A program made the translations under genes and the position numbers. From Hymenoscyphus infarciens (Eukaryota > Ascomycota > Leotiomycetes > Helotiales > Helotiaceae): DNA of 64,000 nt. The notes under the pieces are model-generated. The model ran no database searches. It worked only from the letters and a program-made list of their open reading frames with translations, and had not been told where the DNA came from. The first letter of the stretch is position 1. Every line of letters begins with the position of its first letter. The DNA lies in NCBI GenBank assembly GCA_001414345.1, contig LLCB01000265.1, positions 1 through 64,000 on the forward strand. The letters are read 5' to 3'. This document shows, one piece after another, positions 11,498 through 24,370 of this stretch.

Positions 11498-12069
11498 TTA
11501 CAGGGCAGTAGAAATATCACCCGCAGAAGTAGCAGTAGCTTTGCACCCCTCAGAGGTTACAGTAACAGTATCCAGTTGAGTTGCGCACCCCGTTTGACAG
11601 GTTTTACAAGAAGAAGAAGCCGTGGCCGTTGCGGTAGGGGTAACGGGACATTTATCGTTTGCGCAGGGGACAGTGAGAGTTTTGGTCAATAACTCTATAC
11701 ACATGATGTGTGGGGGACAGGTTTCGAGAGATGGGCAACCTTCTGTTGTTTCTTATTAGCTTTGGGTGGAAGAGCTGGAGGGTTTGGCGGGGATTTAAAG
11801 GAAACTTGGGACCGAAAATGGAAGACGGATGGGATGAAAACGGAACTTACCAGTGTTTGTGTAGGGAAGGGTTTCGGTAATTGTATAGCAGGGAGAAGGG
11901 CGAGGAGTAACTACTGGAGGTCCGTGACCGAATGGAGGAATTGTGACAGCGGTGGTGTATTGGCTGATGAGGTGTTAGTATTTTGAAGTCAATACTTGAG
12001 GTTGCGAATTAAAACTCACCTTACAGAGAGCAAGGCAATGACGCCAAAGACTGTTTGAAAGGTATACAT
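11498..12069 (-). CDS. Small secreted cysteine-rich protein, unknown family
   Basis: Three exons (12069-12020, 11963-11851, 11742-11498) join to 135 aa; phases agree and intron 1 has a CTAAC branch point. The start MYTFQTVFGVIALLSVS is a clear signal peptide. The mature part begins near QYTTAVTIPPFGHGPPV and carries about eleven Cys (for example GCPSLETCPPHIMC, VPCANDKCPVTP, SCKTCQTGCAT) in a Thr/Ser/Pro-rich background suited to O-glycosylation. There is no GPI-type hydrophobic tail. Such proteins in filamentous fungi are often apoplastic or cell-wall effectors, but no function can be assigned. Intergenic regions are long on both sides. Confidence 0.75.
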
Positions 12070-15000
12070 TGGTTTTTGTGGAAGTGCAACCTTGAAGTTG
12101 AGTGAAGGTTAAGTATCAAGTTGATGAACATTTCAAAAAAAGGAGACGTCCTTCATTCATATATCCCTTCCCGAATTTAAACACCGCGTTGTTACGACAT
12201 AAGCACCGAAAAAATGGAGAAAAACATCAGCACTGAGCAGCGGATGATTTTCCGAGTCTGCCGAAATCCTACATTCCTACTGCTAATTTGGAGACGCCAC
12301 ACGTGCGATTGGCGCTGAGGTTTCAAGGCTTGCCAAGTTGTACGACGTCAGAACATCTGATGATGAACGTTTTAGTTCCCTTTCGTAGACCAAGAGTTAG
12401 AAGGCTGAGAAGAGGCTCGTATTGAGTTGTTTTCTTACGACATTCTTTTAGCCTGTGCGACTCGATTGAAGAGCATGATGCGAGCAGATTTTTTTGAGCT
12501 TTCTCAATCGAGAACACCCAAGAAAATCGATGCGAAAGAGAAAGAGAGTTTTACTTCTATTGATCCCCGAATTGTGTTTGACCGGTAGATTTTCTATTTC
12601 AACATAAAATGCCGATCTACCGGTAGCGGATCTTAGCATAAGCCACAATTTCCCCAGATTCCTGCTGCCTGCAGCGGTTTCTGTAAAATTAATCTACTAA
12701 GCTTGTATGTGATACAAGAGTGGCTTTGCCACGAAGGTAATTTCGCCAAGTTGGACGAATCAGAGGTCGTGTTTCGCAAATGCTTCCACGCCGTGTTCTG
12801 CAAGATTACTCTGGAATAAAATCATGATGATCATGCTGAAATGAAAATCGGAACTGGTACGGAGTATTACTATTTGGAAATTGAAAGTGCGGGGTGCAGT
12901 TCAACTGTACGAATTTGTGGAGACTGAAAAATAGCCTGACAACAAGGCACAGCACCTTATGAACGATTGTATGAAACAGTCCAGAATAATCGAAACTAGT
13001 ATCTGAGGATGCTACGAAGGACCAGAAACTCAAAATCTTCAAATAATCTCGGTAAATGGTAATAGTGTCGAGAATTGCTCCACACATGTACCCTTAACCA
13101 TAGTTCAAGGAGACTAAGAAGAATCAAACACCCCGATCCTACATTTTCTGTTCCAATACTCCTGACCTGATTCTTTCTCGAGTTGGAATAGTGGTAGAAG
13201 TACGCAGAATAATGAACAATGCTTTCAGTATCTAAGAATTGCTGAAGTAATAAGAAGGGCGGGTAAACGTAAAGCCGTGATCAAAATAGGTACTTAAAGG
13301 AAGAAGATGAGATGTTTAGAAAGCAAAATCGAAAGAAACCCTTATGCAAGACGTATAGAAGACAAGGTTCCAGTGGACTGACAGGCGGTATTTGAACCGG
13401 AAAGATTGCATCTCGAACCACTTCAACTTGTGTTCGTTATTATCCCCCATTATTCACATGAGATCAGAGAGGTGAATAAGAATACTAATTAAATACCAAA
13501 ATGTTCAGCTCCAACTGTCCCTCTTTTGGCTTCTCCGCAGACATGTTGAAGGTGGATCGAGGAGACTAGGCGGGACCCAGCAGTCTTTCTCCAATAATAT
13601 CTCGGACTGATTGTTGGATGCGACCCAAGAACACCCGACAAGTTCAAAGGGTGGCATTATGAGGTAGAGTACCTAGTGAGGTGGGAGAAGAAAAGATGGC
13701 GGGGCCCAGAGCGAGACCAAAATAAAGCGGGGAAGGTGCAACCTAGACACCTTTTCCTTCCCGCAACCGCGCATGCTAGCTATGGGAAAGAAAATCAACA
13801 CAACGAAGGACAATCATCCCATTGCGAATGTGAGAAGTTTCTCACCGCCTCGGTGCCGAACCAAAATATCAAGAGGCTGGGAAAAGCGCGTCACGCGATC
13901 GAATTCTTTTTTTTTCGACCGCGATTCCATGTTGAATTATGATACGCCGGGTCAACAGATATCAACCTTGAAAGTGCGCAAGGAAGATATAAAGTAGGAA
14001 GGCGAGTGCTTCTTGGGGCGGTTAAGGTCAAAATAGGATTGGAATCGCTGTAGTGCAGCAGGTGGCTTTGTGGACTCCACGAGGAGCTGGCTGGAAGAGA
14101 TGCGACGGCAAGGCCCTCCCTCATCTTGCCAGCAGCTGCGATAAAAGAAGTTCTACATTTAACCGTCGGCTCCACTAGCTTTATTTTGGTTGTTGCATGC
14201 GCTGTTCAGATGTATCCTAATGACGCGTGGGGTTCGTTGTACGGTGGTTGGTGGGCGGTTAAGAATTCGTTGAAGTGATGACATTCTGTTGAACTTGTTT
14301 GGTGTGGCATCAAGGAAAAAGGAGAGAAGAGCAAGAGAGTCTTCAACAAGTGAGCAGGGTCACAAGAGTTATCATTCTCCACGTGACCAACCTCCTCAGC
14401 TATCAAGCGGCCTGAGATTCTCCAGATAGAAGGCAGAGGGGGGTTGAAGTCTGCGTCAGGTTATTGTCCTTCCAACGGTCTCCGCGATAATAACCGCTCG
14501 AGATGATCCACGGCAATGAAGTCGGTTTCTTGATTCTCCTGAATACCCTCTGACTATACTGACAATGGTTTGAGCAATGGGAAATGGGGCTGTACACAGA
14601 ACAACGACGCAGTCTTTTCATTTTATACCATACGAGTAATGGCGTGACATGGAATTCTCGCTGCGCTTAAGTCAGTAAATGCACCGTATTTTATAAACAC
14701 TTTTCTAACTGGTTTTGAACTCTTTTGACTCTCTTTCGACCCCCGCCCCCAAGCCCCCCAACACTGAGCAGTTCTATATCGTTTTAAGCTTCGTTAATAA
14801 ACTTGAAATCTCTCAGATCTCAGATAGACGAGAGTAGCACATAAGACACGTGATGTAAATGTGTTGGAGTGGAGATGCTATCTGGGAATCTTGTCACCTT
14901 TCTTTCTTTTTATCCTCCACTTATATCTCCTCAGCTGGGAAGAAGAAATGTATTGAGATCTGCGGCTCTACAGGTGTCATCTCTTCATTATCTCGTGTAC

Positions 15001-15962
15001 CTACTCTGTGCTTGTCACACTTCTGTTTTCGTTTTCATTAGCTTGAATCTGTTCGTACACTTTCCTGTCCCCTCTACGATCTCTCTTCAAACCCAATCTA
15101 GAACTCGCCACTTTACACACAGCATCACTTGACGCCCAGTTCCATCCTCTCATATACACAATGCAGATGCCACAACCGTGGACACGACGTCCTGCCGGTA
15201 CGATGGCAGCCCACGAAAAGCATTGTGACATGCCGATTGCGCCGAGCTGTCTCCTCGCTCCACGAGATGCGAAGTCGTTGTTATCTCTCCCCCGCCAAAA
15301 CGCCCACGAATCAGTGCTCAATGCGAGGATCAGCAGCAGCCCCCGTCAAACGGCCTACACACCAAATGCCGACCAAGGTCAATAAGTACCAAACTTCGAA
15401 AAAGGTGTGGAGGGCGAAACGAGGGCGAGAAAATTCGAGTTGAGAGACAGTGCAGCAGTGAGGATGAAGATGCTGGCGTTGAGGCTCACGATGTGCGAGA
15501 TTGACCTGCAAATGTCCGGAAACAGAAGAGCAAATCGGCCCCTGCACACGACGGGAACACACACTGAAGGGGAGATCGCTATTTCAGTGGGCACAAGCTG
15601 GGGCAATGCCTAATACCTACACTGGAACGGGTCCATACAGCACCTCCGAGCACCACCATGGTTCATGGTCCACCATACAAGGCCTCCTAATCGCTAATCA
15701 GCGTTACCTTCCCCACCTTTCCGCTGCCGTCTCGCCCGTCACTGACAGCCCCAAGGCCTGGGCTCCCGCCAATCATCACGTTCTCCTTCCAATACCACTC
15801 TAATGCTCCTCCGCGACGGAAGGCTTCCCCTCAATATTCTTAACTTTGAATAATTTCAATGTTACGTCGACAGCACATCAAAAGTTTCGTTTGCGTCTGT
15901 CAGCAACAGGAACCTCCTCCAGCATTGGCCTCGTCCATGCTCCCATACAAGAAGTTATCACG
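12070..15962. other. 3.9-kb gene-free intergenic stretch
   Basis: This lies between the divergently oriented secreted-protein gene (minus) and the Zn2Cys6 regulator (plus). It contains only short frames with no domain, repeat or consistent splice pattern. The last 1 kb (from about 14880, with TC-rich tracts) is plausibly promoter and 5' UTR of the regulator. A CCACGTGACC box is present near 14379. Confidence 0.5.
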
Positions 15963-18610
15963 ATGGAAACCATAACAATTCCATCCCCGACAGCCTTTCT
16001 CTCTTCACCAGTGATCAAGCCCGCCCCAGAACCACCACCCCCTCCCAAACGGAAAGCGTCCACGAAATCTGCCACCTCTCCCAAGCGGAAGACAGGAGTA
16101 GTAAAACCCAAACAATCCAAGAGTCGCAATGGTATGTCTTGATGATTCCGATATCTCCTATCTTGAGGTTGATAAGCGGACTTTTGCAGAGGCTGATTTC
16201 GGGGGGGTTGCTGTAGGGTGTATTACCTGCAAAGCCAAAAGATTGAAATGCGACGAAACGAAGCCAGAATGTCAGCAATGCCATAAGAGGAGTGTACCAT
16301 GCGGAGGATACAAAAAGGATTTCAAATGGAGGCCTTTTGAGGAAACCACATTTGCGAATAAAGTGGTCCCGCCCAAGACTAAGACGGGTAAGCATCAGAT
16401 ATTGAAATATTGTGGTTGCCAAAACTAACTTTATGTAGCTTCTGTTGACTTGGGCAAACCACCCGAAAGACCATCTGTGCCAGTTGCCCCAATCGCAACT
16501 ACCAGTCCAAAATCCGATGTCTCTTCAACACCCGGCGCCGAGGCCGAAGCAGATGTTTCCATGCAGGATTCATTCTTCCACGCCGCGGCGCCGACTCCAC
16601 CCAATCAATCCCCTCTACCCGACCTTCACTTCGACCATCCCCCTTTATTCGATATGAGCACACCTCCATACATGCGAGAATTGCCTAGACCCCGATTCGA
16701 GGCAGATTCTATAACAAAAAGTCTGAGTAGTTTGTTTGAAGATACAAATTTGGCTCCGCCGAATATCTCACCCAGGGCATCATTCTCCGGTCAATCTCCA
16801 AGACTGATTGATCTTTTGTTGCCTGGATCAGAGCTCAATGCCAGGCCGGGTTCGGTATCAATACCGCCTCTTAATATATCAACACCAGCGTTGACAATGT
16901 CTCCAATGGAGCCCCATTTCTTGCCACCCATGGAAATGTCAAACGATGGGATCATGGATGATGATGTGGAAGAGGTTATTCGTGAATCACAAATGTCGGA
17001 TGCCGAAAGATGGATGTCAGGGAGTCCAATATATTTTGGATCTGGTTCGTCATCGCCATCTTTCTTGCGATCTTCGTCTCCAGCCTTTATGAGAGGCGAT
17101 GATCCGTTCAATAAGATTTACAGACAGCCTGAAGTTCAGGCAGGAAGCCCGGAAATGTTGATGCTTCGGTTTGATAAGCAGACATGCGGTATTCTGTCTG
17201 TCAAAGATGGGCCTAATGAGAACCCATGGAGGACTCTGGTATGGCCACTAGCCAGAGATTCGCCTGCACTATACCATGCCATAGCTTCCATGACAGCGTT
17301 CCATACTTCAAAAGAGAAACCTGCTCTTCGGGTTGATGGTATGGAGCATATGAGACGCAGCATTCGCTCTCTCGCTTCGGGCATCGAAAAGATGCGAACT
17401 GATACTGCATTGGCAACTACGCTTGTACTAGCATTCTCTGAATCTTGGGATCAACATATCAGTACTGGGATTGAGCACTTACGAGGAGCTAAAATATTGG
17501 TCAACCAAGCCTTGATTTCTCACCAGAAGAAGAACCTGACCGGGGATGATCTATCACGTCTTCGATTTCTCTGCAATACCTGGATATACATGGACGTCAT
17601 CGCTCGTCTTACCTCAGTAGATGATGAGAGTAATGATCTCGATCATTATACCCCTCTGAATATGCACTCGTTTCCCAATAACAGCGAGGTAGATCCACTC
17701 ATGGGTTGTGCCTCTACTCTCTTCCCTCTCATTGGTAGAGTTGCCAACCTTTGTCGAAGAGTCCGTATGGTAGAGACCAATTCCATTCAAATCATTAGCC
17801 AGGCTATTGAGCTGAAAGAGTCAATCGAACAGTGGTCTCCGCCTCCGGGATCTGCTTTCGAACGTCCTGAGGATCCAACGAGTGAGATACAACATGCTCT
17901 TCAGACTGCGGAAGCTTATCGTTATGCAACGCTTCTTTACCTCCACCAAGCTGTACCCGAAATCCCATCTCTTACCTCTGCGCAACTAGCGAAGAAAGTT
18001 CTTGTTTATCTCGCCACGGTGCCATTGAGTAGTCGTTTAGTGATCGTGCAGATCTATCCCCTCCTCGCTGCGGGATGCGAAGCTTATGACAATGAAGATC
18101 GGCAATGGGTCGAAGACCGATGGCACAACATGGTCTCTAGAATGTGGATAGGGAACGTCGATCGTTGCTGGGAAGTCATGCAAGAAGTTTGGCAGCGACG
18201 AGATGCCGACGAAATCGCTAAAGCCGAAAAGGAGAACCGACGACGCCCAACTCACGGTGGAATGATACATTCCGAGAGTAGCAAGCGCAAATTTGAAGAA
18301 GAGATGGCGATGGATGATATATTTTCGTTTGAGGGCATGCTGGGCTCTAATAATTCTTTGACTGGTGGTAGCAACAATGCTGTGGCGAAAAAAAAGAGGA
18401 ATAATAGTGCAAGTGGATTTTCGGGTGGCAACAAGAGACTGGATCCGGTTACTGAGGATATGGATCCGGAACTTACAGTTCGAGGTAGGATGCATTGGGT
18501 TGGTGTTATGAAGGATTGGGACTGGGAAAGTAAGTGTTGAGTTCCCTTTGCCTGCTGGTATTGGTTCGTTGAGGAGAGTTAGCTAACATGCACTAGTTCT
18601 TCTCGGTTAA
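15963..18610 (+). CDS. Zn(II)2Cys6 transcription factor with fungal-specific TF domain
   Basis: Four exons at 15963-16131, 16190-16387, 16439-18529 and 18597-18610 give 823 aa; all junctions are GT/AG and in phase. The last exon adds only four codons (ILLG) and a stop. The N-terminus is Pro/Lys-rich and basic (PPPPPKRKASTKSATSPKRK, likely nuclear localisation). The zinc cluster at residues 66-95 is CITCKAKRLKC ... CQQCHKRSVPC, followed by GGYKKDFKWRPFEE, a conserved extension. A Ser/Pro-rich linker precedes a C-terminal region with helices such as WPLARDSPALYHAIASMTAF and YRYATLLYLHQAVPEIPSL, typical of the fungal_trans_2 type. A poly-Lys/Asn stretch near the end (AVAKKKRNNSASG) may be a second NLS. 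Targets are unknown. Confidence 0.92.
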
Positions 18611-20290
18611 TCCCGCGCAAAATAGGGGGAGCTCTAGCTTCCTTTATATTCTTACATTCCTTTCGACAACCTGATTTTGGAAAGTCCGTTCCTTCTCTGT
18701 AGGAGTTATGTTATCTGTCGAGTGACAATCGAATTGGGAGTGTGGATGGGCGCTTCGGTTTGGATGCAATGTTTTATTCTGTATTTTTCGTAGAAACACA
18801 ACTCACCCATCCTGGGTAGCTCATTTTGTTGCGTGGTAGTTCGACACTGGAGGAAATCACAAGCATAGATAGATGGATTTGATTTTAAATGCGGTTTTCT
18901 GGTGTGTCTTGGGGGGGTTTTAGCGAAGCGAGGTGTCAAGGAGTTATTGTTCTCTCGGAGTTATTTGGTTGTTCAGTGAACAGTGCTGTGATGCAGAATA
19001 TGATTGAGGGCGAGTTGGGCAGACGAGACGAGTTTGAAATTGCCACCGTAACAAACTTTACAGCAAGCGCAAGTGAAGCGTTGAGAGGAAACGATTTGGG
19101 GATTGGGGCGGCTGGATATTTTCCTTCGGCGTCCGTTAGGATGGCTGGTCTACTGGAAAATTGAACAAGTGAAAGGTGGGAAGATGTCGTGAGTGGATGG
19201 TCGAATAGAGGCGACGTACATGGAGGTGGCGTGGTACATACATTGAAACTTGTTCTCAAGATGTTATCTCCAATATACTTTTCATTCTTATATTCTGCCA
19301 AGTGGCGTTTTGTTGGAATAGTTTGCCATTCATTTATTTTCAGCGATTCTCCTTTTTGCATTGAAAGAAGGGAAAATCAACATTACGGGAGCCTGTACCG
19401 GGAAGTCTACGTGTGCTCCCTTGGCATATCTTAGCGCTGAGCGGGCATATTAGGGTACTGCCCCCACTCTGTCGGTATGTCTCCGTTGATAATTACTTGA
19501 ACTAGTAGCAGAGTCAACCCCCCCTAGCGGCGACCTTGTTTTGTTTTGTATTTTGGCGAGAATGACAGTAGCGTGGTCAAGAACAAACATGAGCTTGTGA
19601 TGTAATCGCCACAACTCATCGCGAGATGTATTGAAGTTTAGAAGTGCTGTATAGTGCGTCTCTCGAAACTTCCTTGTCATTCTCACCTCGTCAGCTCTTC
19701 AAAAATGTTAGTACGATGAAATAGCTGACGAACAGGCTGTTCTGAATTGCCTACAGTTGTCAGCAGTAGACAGAATGTTTTCCCAGATCAGATCTATATG
19801 GTTCTTGTGTATGCAGAATTTCAGTTTATATCCGGAAATGGGATAAGGTGGGACAAGGAGGTGGTGGTCTAGGTGGATCCAAAACCCCCATATTTACCTC
19901 CCTTGGCGGCCCATAACTTCTCCATGGCACGTCTGGAGATAAACTCCGCTTCTAGTCACGCAGGCGCCCACACCGATAACATTATCCCGTCAGTTGTCTC
20001 GATATCGTTATTTTCCACTTGGCTGTCTCTAGGCGTTGTAAAAAGGGTCAGCAAAATGGTCAGTGATCCGGATTCACACGATATCTTGAGATGCGGAAAG
20101 TATTTACTGTCCTGCATGCCAGTATGGCGTGCTGAGAGTAGGTCTTGATGTTATCGATATCTAGAGCTGGAATTTGGATAATCAGTGATAAGTACATGAT
20201 GGAGTTGTTTTCTTTGCATTTCTCACTTGATGGTCATTGAATCTAGATCTGAGTCTTCCCCAGTACCAGTTCTTCGGAAATCCCCTCAAG
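18611..20290. other. Gene-free intergenic stretch
   Basis: 3' flank of the regulator and upstream region of the OPT transporter. A frame on each strand around 18900-19360 is open for 90-140 codons, but neither shows a domain, a consistent start or splice signals. I left both uncalled. Confidence 0.45.
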
Positions 20291-22673
20291 ATGCCATCCT
20301 CACAATCGACGACGGCCACGATTCCAGGCCAAGTGCCAGATGAGGATACTGAGGACAGAAAAGAACCTTTGACAAATGTTGAGGTTGTCGAAGATGCTTT
20401 TTTGGACATCACGCGACCTTTCCCACCAAATCCCCATCTTCAAGAAGAGGAATCGGCTTTTACTTTAAGAGCTGTGATCACGGGTATCATTCTTGGAGGG
20501 ATTGTTTCGGCTTCGAATATGTATCTTTGTTTGAAGAGTGGGTGGACTTTCGGGGCCTCTCTTTTTGGTATTTTTCCATTCCATTCGATGAAACACTTCA
20601 ACAATTTAACAATGGAAATCTCACTAACAACACCATAGGCGCAATTCTCGGTTTCGCTATACTGAAAACCACCAGTAAATTCCTGCCTAAAGCTTTCGGG
20701 GGACGCTATTTTGGACCTCGTGAAAACGTAACAGTTCAGTCCGTGGCGACCGGAGCTGGAAGCAAGTCCATTATATTCGAAGGAGCGATTCCAGCCATGT
20801 ACCATCTCAAACTACTTTCTGAGCACCCAAAGGAGGATTTCTGGCGTCTTATCACATTCACAGGCATATGCGCATTCTACGGATGTTTCTTTGGTATCGC
20901 CTTGAGGAAATTCTACATCATCCGATTGAAAGGAATCTTCCCGACTCCAACAGCAACAGCGATTACGATCCGAAACTTACACGGTGCAGTCGGTGGTGGA
21001 CGAGACGGAATCAAGAAAGCTGTTGTGTTAATGGGTGCTTTTGGAGTGGCATGTGTATTCAAAGTGGTTAGTACTTATGCTCCAGGAATAATGTGGGATT
21101 GGAATATCTTCTGGTGGATCTACCACAATACCGACTGGAAAAGCGCGATTGCGGCTAGTAATTGGGGATGGTTCATTGAGTTTACGCCTGCTTTCTTCGG
21201 GGTCGGGATGTTGACTGGTATGAATGTCGGTCTGAGTTACCTTGGAGGCTCAGTCGTTGCTTGGGGGATTATTGGACCGGCTACGATTCACACTGGATTG
21301 ACCTTTGGAGTCCCGAATAAGAATGATGCGCACATTATAAACTATAAGGGGATGGAACTTGCGGATCCAGTTAATCGACCTTCGGCGAGATATTTTCTTC
21401 TGTGGCCAGGATTATTGATTTTGTTCGCGGCCACGTTCACGGAAGTTGCATTGAACGGTCCTGCGATGTGGAAGGGGTTAAAACTGGCAACTGCTAGTGC
21501 TTTTACGAAAATCCCGAGACATGAGAAGTTGAGAAGAGGTCATGAGAAAGCGGATGATTATCTTAGTAGGGAAGACCATGAAGATGACGATCCTTGTCCG
21601 ATGAGTGAGAGGGTACCTGCTTGGATGTGGCTCTCGGGGACTGCTTTGACGATGTTATTTACTATTATTGTACTGGCAAAGCAGTATCATATTGTAAGTT
21701 TCCCCTCTTGAGCATTCTCGCTTAGCTTGTTGTTCCGCTCTCCTTTTTTCCCACAAGCTTCGAATCAAAACTTACCAATCTTTTAGAACGTTGGAGTATC
21801 TATACTTTCCATTGTTCTTGGTTTCCTCTTCTCATGTATTGCCACACAATCCGCAGCTTCCGCAGATATCGCACCTGCTTCCTACTGCGGAAAAGCATCT
21901 CAACTCGTGTTCGGTGGGGTCACCAGTTCCTCCGGTTACTCACTCCACGATAAACAACTAGTAAATCTCGTTGCAGGCGTAGTAGCCACCGGAGCTGCAG
22001 CCCAAAGCACAGATATGGTATCCGACTTGCGAACCGGTTATCTCTTAGGTGCCTCTCATCGGGCCCAGTTTTATGGCCAAGTCATAGGCTCTTTCGTCGC
22101 TGTGTGGTTAAGTGTCGGATTATTTGTCTTATTTACAAGTGCATATCCTTGTATCCTGGATGTAAGTATTGAGACCTGTTCTTTTAGTACTCCTGCTTTG
22201 GGGGCTTGGGTAGCTGTTGCTCAGGCTGTAACACAATCCTCTCTCCCAATTCCTTCTGCAAGGTACTTATCCCTCCACCCCCCTTAACTCTCAATTCTCA
22301 AAACTAATTTATAAATAGCGGATATATGGCCATCGCTTTTGGTATCGGTGCTTCACTCCTCACCATAGCACGTTACAAGTGGATTCCCGCCCGCCACCAC
22401 AAATTCATCCCCAATCTCTCCGTCTTCGGTCTCGCATTTATGGTTCCCAGCTCACAATATTCCATCGCCATGGCATCAGGAGGTATCGTAGCTTTTGTTT
22501 GGGCAAAGAAATTCAATTCCTCATATGAATTGGGGGCTTTCTCAATTCCGGCGGGGATGATTGCTGGAGAGGGGATTGGAGGGTTGATTACTGCGTTATT
22601 GGAGATTACGAATGTGGGTGGGACTAAGTACGGGACGGGGGTGGGGTGCATTTTGAATGCTTATTGTGGATGA
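20291..22673 (+). CDS. OPT-superfamily oligopeptide/metal-chelate transporter
   Basis: Predicted membrane transporter of 720 aa. Exons are 20291-20567, 20639-21693, 21787-22262 and 22319-22673; phases agree. After a polar 60-residue N-terminus come LRAVITGIILGGIVSASNMY, then KSGWTFGASLFGAILGFAIL, and later ATGAGSKSIIFEGAIPAMY. Two further blocks are GIFPTPTATAITIRNLH and NWGWFIEFTPAFFGVGMLTG. Together with the roughly 14-16 hydrophobic helices they identify the OPT fold, nearer the YSL-like branch than the Isp4/peptide branch (inference from the long conserved N-half). A charged cytosolic loop (EKADDYLSREDHEDDD) splits the two halves. It ends LNAYCG. The substrate (peptide, siderophore or metal complex) is unknown. 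No nearby biosynthetic genes. Confidence 0.92.
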
Positions 22674-23240
22674 GCGAGGGTCTTGGATAAAGAAGATTCA
22701 CGAGCTGAAAATACTGAGAAAAAAACTGGAAAGTTCATCATGATGAATACAGAAAATCACTCCTAAATGTAATCGCCATTCAGGATAGATCAGGCATCAG
22801 GATTTCCCTCAAAGATATTGTTTTGATCTCAAACACTAACTTTACCAGTGTGAGAACTAAGTAGAGTAGAGTAGAGTAACGGCTATTACTCTACTCTACT
22901 TAACCGATTTTAAGTACTACTATACTCTACTCAACACTACTCTATGTAACTCTAAGTAATACTCTAAGTAGTCGGGCTAAATCACTCTATACCGGGCCGG
23001 AGTATTAGAGTAGCGTTTTTAAAGTTCTAGGAGCTTAAGCGAGGTTAGCGAGGTTCTATTTCTACTCTTTTTACTACGTTACTTCTTTCTTTTAGTTTAA
23101 ATAAATTAGGTATTAAATCTTTAAGAAGAATAAGAAGGACCCGGAGACTAAACAGAATAACTTTAAGAATAATTACTTTGTACTTTAGTCTATTTAGCTA
23201 TTTATAGTATATTACTAAGAGTTTTACTCTAAGTAATCTA

Positions 23241-23561
23241 AGGCTCTGTTTAGATTAGATTATTTAGAGGATTATTTTAGAGATTATCTAGGATTATTTA
23301 AGATTATTTAAAAGGATTAATAATAATCCGAACCTCTAAACACCTCTATAGGTAGTAATTCACTCTTATAGATATTAATTCACCTCTTTTAAGTATCGTA
23401 TATATGAATTATATAGACTTATTAGCTCTTTTGTATACTTAGAGCTCTTAAGGCAGTTATACTAAGAGAGCGCTTTTTGGATTATAATTACGATAATAAA
23501 AGGCTCTAGAGAAGAAGTAATTATAGATAGTATCGCTCTTCTTTATTATCTTACTCTATAG

Positions 23562-23592
<31 letters not shown>

Positions 23593-23871
23593 AGGTGTAG
23601 ATATATAGAGTACTAAGAGTAGATAATCTGAATTCTACTTAAAATCGAGTAGATTTTATTTTAGTAAGAGATTAATTAAGATTATTAAATAATCCTTAAA
23701 ATATACTAACGTGTTTATATTATAGAGATTATTTGAGATTATATATATATATTTTTTTTTTTTTGATTTCAACTATTCTATTTAGCTGCTTAGTAGCGCT
23801 ATGCAGACGTCTTGAGATTATATTATAATCTTTAAAATAATCCTTGAAATAAGCTAATCTAAACAGAGCCT
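23241..23871. mobile_element. TIR element (MITE-like) nested in the satellite block
   Basis: AGGCTCTGTTTAGATTAG at 23241-23258 has its exact 18-bp reverse complement at 23854-23871. TAAGTAAT occurs at 23230-23237 and 23871-23878, which would suit an 8-bp target duplication apart from a few bases between it and the left TIR. The interior is AT-rich, without an ORF. The 8-bp repeat suggests hAT-type mobilisation (inference). Confidence 0.68.
23565..23593. repeat. (GTA)n microsatellite
   Basis: About nine uninterrupted GTA/AGT units lie inside the TIR element at 23241-23871. Confidence 0.85.
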
Positions 23872-24370
23872 AAGTAATTACTCTACTCTACTTACCAAAG
23901 TCGTTACTTATACTCTACTCTACTCTACTTATTACTACTCGAGTACTACTCGAGTAGTACGGGCCGAGTCGGACCGATCAGACCAATGCTCCGGAGTTGC
24001 GTCGGAGTAGCGTTATAGAGCTGCCGAGTGCTTAAGCGAGATAATCTTTCCTCTCTATTTACTCTATAACTTCTTTAATATTCGTTTTAATAAATGAGTT
24101 ATTAATTATAGATTTATAAATATAAGTACTTACTCTATATAATGACTAATATTATTAATATTTAGCTTCATAAGCCTTATAACTACTTAGAAACTACTTT
24201 ACTATATAAATATATATATATATATATATTACTAAGACTACTCGAGTACTTGAGTAGTTATAAGTAACTACTCTACTCTACTTATCTGATCCGCTACTTA
24301 TACTCTAATCTACTCTACTTATCACTACTCGAGTAGTACTCGAGTAGTTGAGTAGTCTGTTAATACGCTG

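Larger units (their letters stand above)
22855..24370. repeat. Satellite-like block of CTACTCTACTT repeats with nested element
   Basis: Short units of the type ACTCTACTCTACTTA and their reverse complements recur at 22860-22960, 23880-23960 and 24260-24340. A longer direct repeat, ending in GGAGTATTAGAGTAGCG on the left (about 22880-23100), returns degenerated at about 23880-24100. The block has very few CpA/TpG-rich codable stretches and no gene. Palindromic ACTCGAGTAGTACTCGAGTA occurs near 24325. It is interrupted by the TIR element at 23241-23871. Confidence 0.65.

Noticed and set aside
18936..19361. 141-codon minus-strand frame between the regulator and the OPT gene
   Set aside because: No recognisable domain, an overlapping open frame on the other strand, and no splice signals; probably chance or an old remnant.
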